64,000 nt of DNA from Desmodesmus armatus (taxonomy: Eukaryota; Chlorophyta; Chlorophyceae; Sphaeropleales; Scenedesmaceae), in contig VIIQ02000076.1 of assembly GCA_007449985.2 (NCBI GenBank), positions 207,203 to 271,202 of the forward strand, given 5' to 3'. Below, piece after piece: positions 62,525 to 64,000 of the stretch. Numbering within the stretch: the stretch's first letter is position 1; each line of letters begins with the position of its first letter. The notes under the pieces are model-generated. The model had not been told where the DNA came from. It ran no database searches and saw nothing but the letters and a program-made list of their open reading frames with translations. A program made the position numbers and the translations under genes.

Positions 62525-62928
62525 ATATGTATGACCGGCCCCCGCGAAGAACGGCCAAGCTGGCAGTGGAAAACATGCAGAACTGGGCAACTACAGAAGC
62601 CCAAGCAGTTACCAGCGACACAAAAATACCCTCCGACCTACCCTGCAGCGTCTGTGGGTCACCCCACGACTGGGTCAACCTGCTACTATGCCACCGATGT
62701 GATAAGGGGTGTCACACTTACTGCGTGGGCCTGGTGGGAGTACCATCGGGCAATTGGTACTGCGATGAGTGTGTGTTACAAGGAGCGCCTGATACCCTGC
62801 CCCTACCCACTGGAAGTGGCATGTCAGACCTGCAGCCCTCAAGCGCTACTGACAAACACCAGGAGTACCAGCAGCCAGCCAGCCCCAGGGCAAGGCCCCA
62901 AGCCGCTTTCATGATTCCCCAAGCCTAA
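62521..62928 (+). CDS. PHD-finger ORF of the retrotransposon
   Basis: A frame overlapping the end of the polyprotein as ATGA (start codon 62521-62523, stop of the long ORF 62522-62524). It encodes 135 residues with a C4HC3 PHD finger: CSVC, then LLLCHRCDKGCHTYC, then GNWYCDEC. PHD fingers often read histone H3 tails; near an integrase this could guide target choice (inference). It may be a separately translated ORF through termination-reinitiation, or it may originally have been fused to the long ORF and displaced by one base. The frame ends at 62928 and the integrase continues in yet another frame, which favours displacement. Confidence 0.75.
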   Translation: MNMYDRPPRRTAKLAVENMQNWATTEAQAVTSDTKIPSDLPCSVCGSPHDWVNLLLCHRCDKGCHTYCVGLVGVPSGNWYCDECVLQGAPDTLPLPTGSGMSDLQPSSATDKHQEYQQPASPRARPQAAFMIPQA

Positions 62929-63992
62929 CCCAGGACACCCCCGACCCACCTGAAGAAGCCGACACTGAATCAGACCAAGACGAAGCAGCCTCTGTCACAG
63001 GCGCCATCTTGGAGGTATGGGAGGATCAAGCCACGATGCAGTACCTGCAAACAGAGCAGTACAACGTGGATCTTCTGCCAGACGACGATGTATTACTCAG
63101 CAGGGAAATGAAGCGTATTGACAAGAGAGCCGCCAACTACCGCTGGTGCAACGACAACCACAAGCTGTACTTCCGCCCCTCGGGCAAGTACACAACCGAC
63201 CGAGAAGTACCCTCCCCTGCAGCAAGAGAGACCCTGATCGACCAAATGCATCTGGACCTGGGACACCTCGGCACCACCAAACTGTGCAGCATCCTGCTTT
63301 CCCGTTACTACTGGCGTGGCATCTACAATCAAGTCAAGCAACGCCTACGCAACTGTGTGGACTGCCTCCGCCACAAGACCCTGTTCAAGTTCCAACCAGA
63401 GCTCAAGCCTCTGCCCCCCAGCCAGTTGTGGGAAAGGGTCAGTCTTGATTCAATGGGCCCCTACCCACCCACCCGCAACGGCTGCCGATTCTGTGTGTTG
63501 GCATCGATGGCATGAGCAAGTATGTGGAGGCGCAAGCAGTCCCTAAGCTGGATGCCGATACTATGTGCCGCTTTGTTATGAACCAATCATCGCCACCACG
63601 GCACACACAAAAACCATCATCAGTGATGGAGGCAAAGAGTTTCAATTTGGTTTCAAGACCTCATGAAGGAACTTGGCGTAGAGCACCTACAAACAGCCGC
63701 CTACAATCCGCAGTCCAATGGACAAGCAGAAGCAGCAGTCAAGACCATTCTCCATGGCCTGCAGAAGACAGTGGGAGACAACCCCCACGCTTGGGATGAA
63801 AAACTACCTTGGTACTGCTAGGACTTCGAAGTGCGGTGCATCTACTACTGGTTCTCTCTCCCTTCTACGTCAACACTGGCAGGAATCCTATCCTACCTGC
63901 ACAACGCCGCGGCCCTCCAGCCCCAACTACTGACCAAGCTGGGCCTTCCAGTAGGCCACGCACTCGCCGCACCACCCCAGCAACAGCAGCCA
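62929..63992 (+). pseudogene. Retrotransposon integrase, reading frame broken by successive one-base shifts
   Basis: The zinc-binding HHCC region (MHLDLGHLGTTKLC, then CVDCLRHK) and the first catalytic Asp (SLDSMGPYPPT) lie in one frame that stops at 63513-63515. The core continues as GIDGMSKYVEAQ from 63500 in another frame, as YEPIIATT and IISDGGKEF (second Asp) from 63577 in a third, as DLMKELGVEHLQ and NPQSNGQAEAA (catalytic Glu) from about 63654 in a fourth step, and as LLGLRSAVH and SPFYVNTGRNP from 63812 in a fifth. All three acidic catalytic residues are therefore still encoded, but no single frame spans them. The piece reaches the window end in Pro/Thr-rich sequence. Whether the breaks are real is discussed in the findings. 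Confidence 0.85.
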
Positions 63993-64000
63993 CAGCAGCG

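Larger units (their letters stand above)
52600..64000 (+). mobile_element. Giant Ty3/gypsy-type LTR retrotransposon, 3' end outside window
   Basis: The coding order is Gag, protease, repeat region, RT, RNase H, nucleoside kinase, unassigned region, PHD finger, integrase. RT upstream of integrase gives Ty3/gypsy order. A TATA box at 53483-53490, tandem repeats in the presumed U3 and an 800-base leader before the Gag ATG mark the 5' LTR and untranslated region. The 5' boundary is approximate: it lies between the subtilase donor at 52216 and the U3 repeats at about 52818. I could not identify the terminal TG, the target-site duplication or a tRNA primer site. The 3' LTR is beyond the window, so LTR identity and age cannot be judged. 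At more than 11 kb it is large for the superfamily. Confidence 0.85.

Overview
This window is nuclear DNA of a green alga (Chlorophyta), most likely a chlorophycean/volvocalean. The signs are intron-dense genes with short GT-AG introns, pervasive CAG/GCA and C-rich simple repeats, Ala/Ser/Gln-rich low-complexity protein tracts, a plastid ribosomal protein with a transit peptide, an OPR-like repeat protein, and intronic hairpins of a kind typical of algae. I cannot name the species. Gene models were built by hand: exons were joined only where splice sites and reading phase agreed. Exon coordinates are in the evidence fields and may be off by a base or two.

Layout. 0.5-1.6 kb (-): a TLC-domain membrane protein. 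2.6-3.2 kb (+): the 3' end of a non-LTR retrotransposon. 4.95-5.07 kb: a GCCAT satellite. 5.1-10.6 kb (-): a large Ser/Ala-rich protein with an IQ motif split by an intron. 11.6-16.0 kb (-): U1 snRNP 70K. 16.4-18.6 kb (-): ALKBH1-type dioxygenase. 20.5-26.1 kb (-): ClpX, diverging from 26.5-30.1 kb (+): plastid ribosomal protein L10. 30.8-32.4 kb (-): OPR-like protein. 33.6-39.3 kb (-): PKG-like cyclic-nucleotide-dependent kinase with an N-myristoylation signal, diverging from 40.2-44.6 kb (+): a guanylate-binding-protein family GTPase with signal peptide and three membrane segments. 45.8-52.2 kb (+): a subtilisin-like protease whose catalytic-Ser exon is not in the window. About 52.6 kb to the window end (+): a very large Ty3/gypsy-type LTR retrotransposon lying where the next subtilase exon should be.

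The host genes are mostly housekeeping or signalling functions with no operon logic. Two pairs (clpX/L10 and kinase/GTPase) are divergent and may share promoters.

The most unusual item is the retrotransposon. Its 2724-codon ORF encodes, in order, Gag, an aspartic protease (DTGAS), five degenerate repeats of about 45 residues, reverse transcriptase, RNase H, a complete-looking deoxyribonucleoside kinase domain, and an unassigned region of about 300 residues. A PHD finger and integrase follow in other frames. A nucleoside kinase inside a retrotransposon polyprotein suggests an element that may supply its own dNTP precursors. Downstream of the long ORF the reading frame slips by one base repeatedly, always in the same direction, which means either decay or uncorrected assembly deletions.

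Second, two miRNA-precursor-like inverted repeats (introns of U1-70K and L10) and one near-perfect 43-bp-arm palindrome with telomere-like sequence (L10 intron) deserve small-RNA checks.
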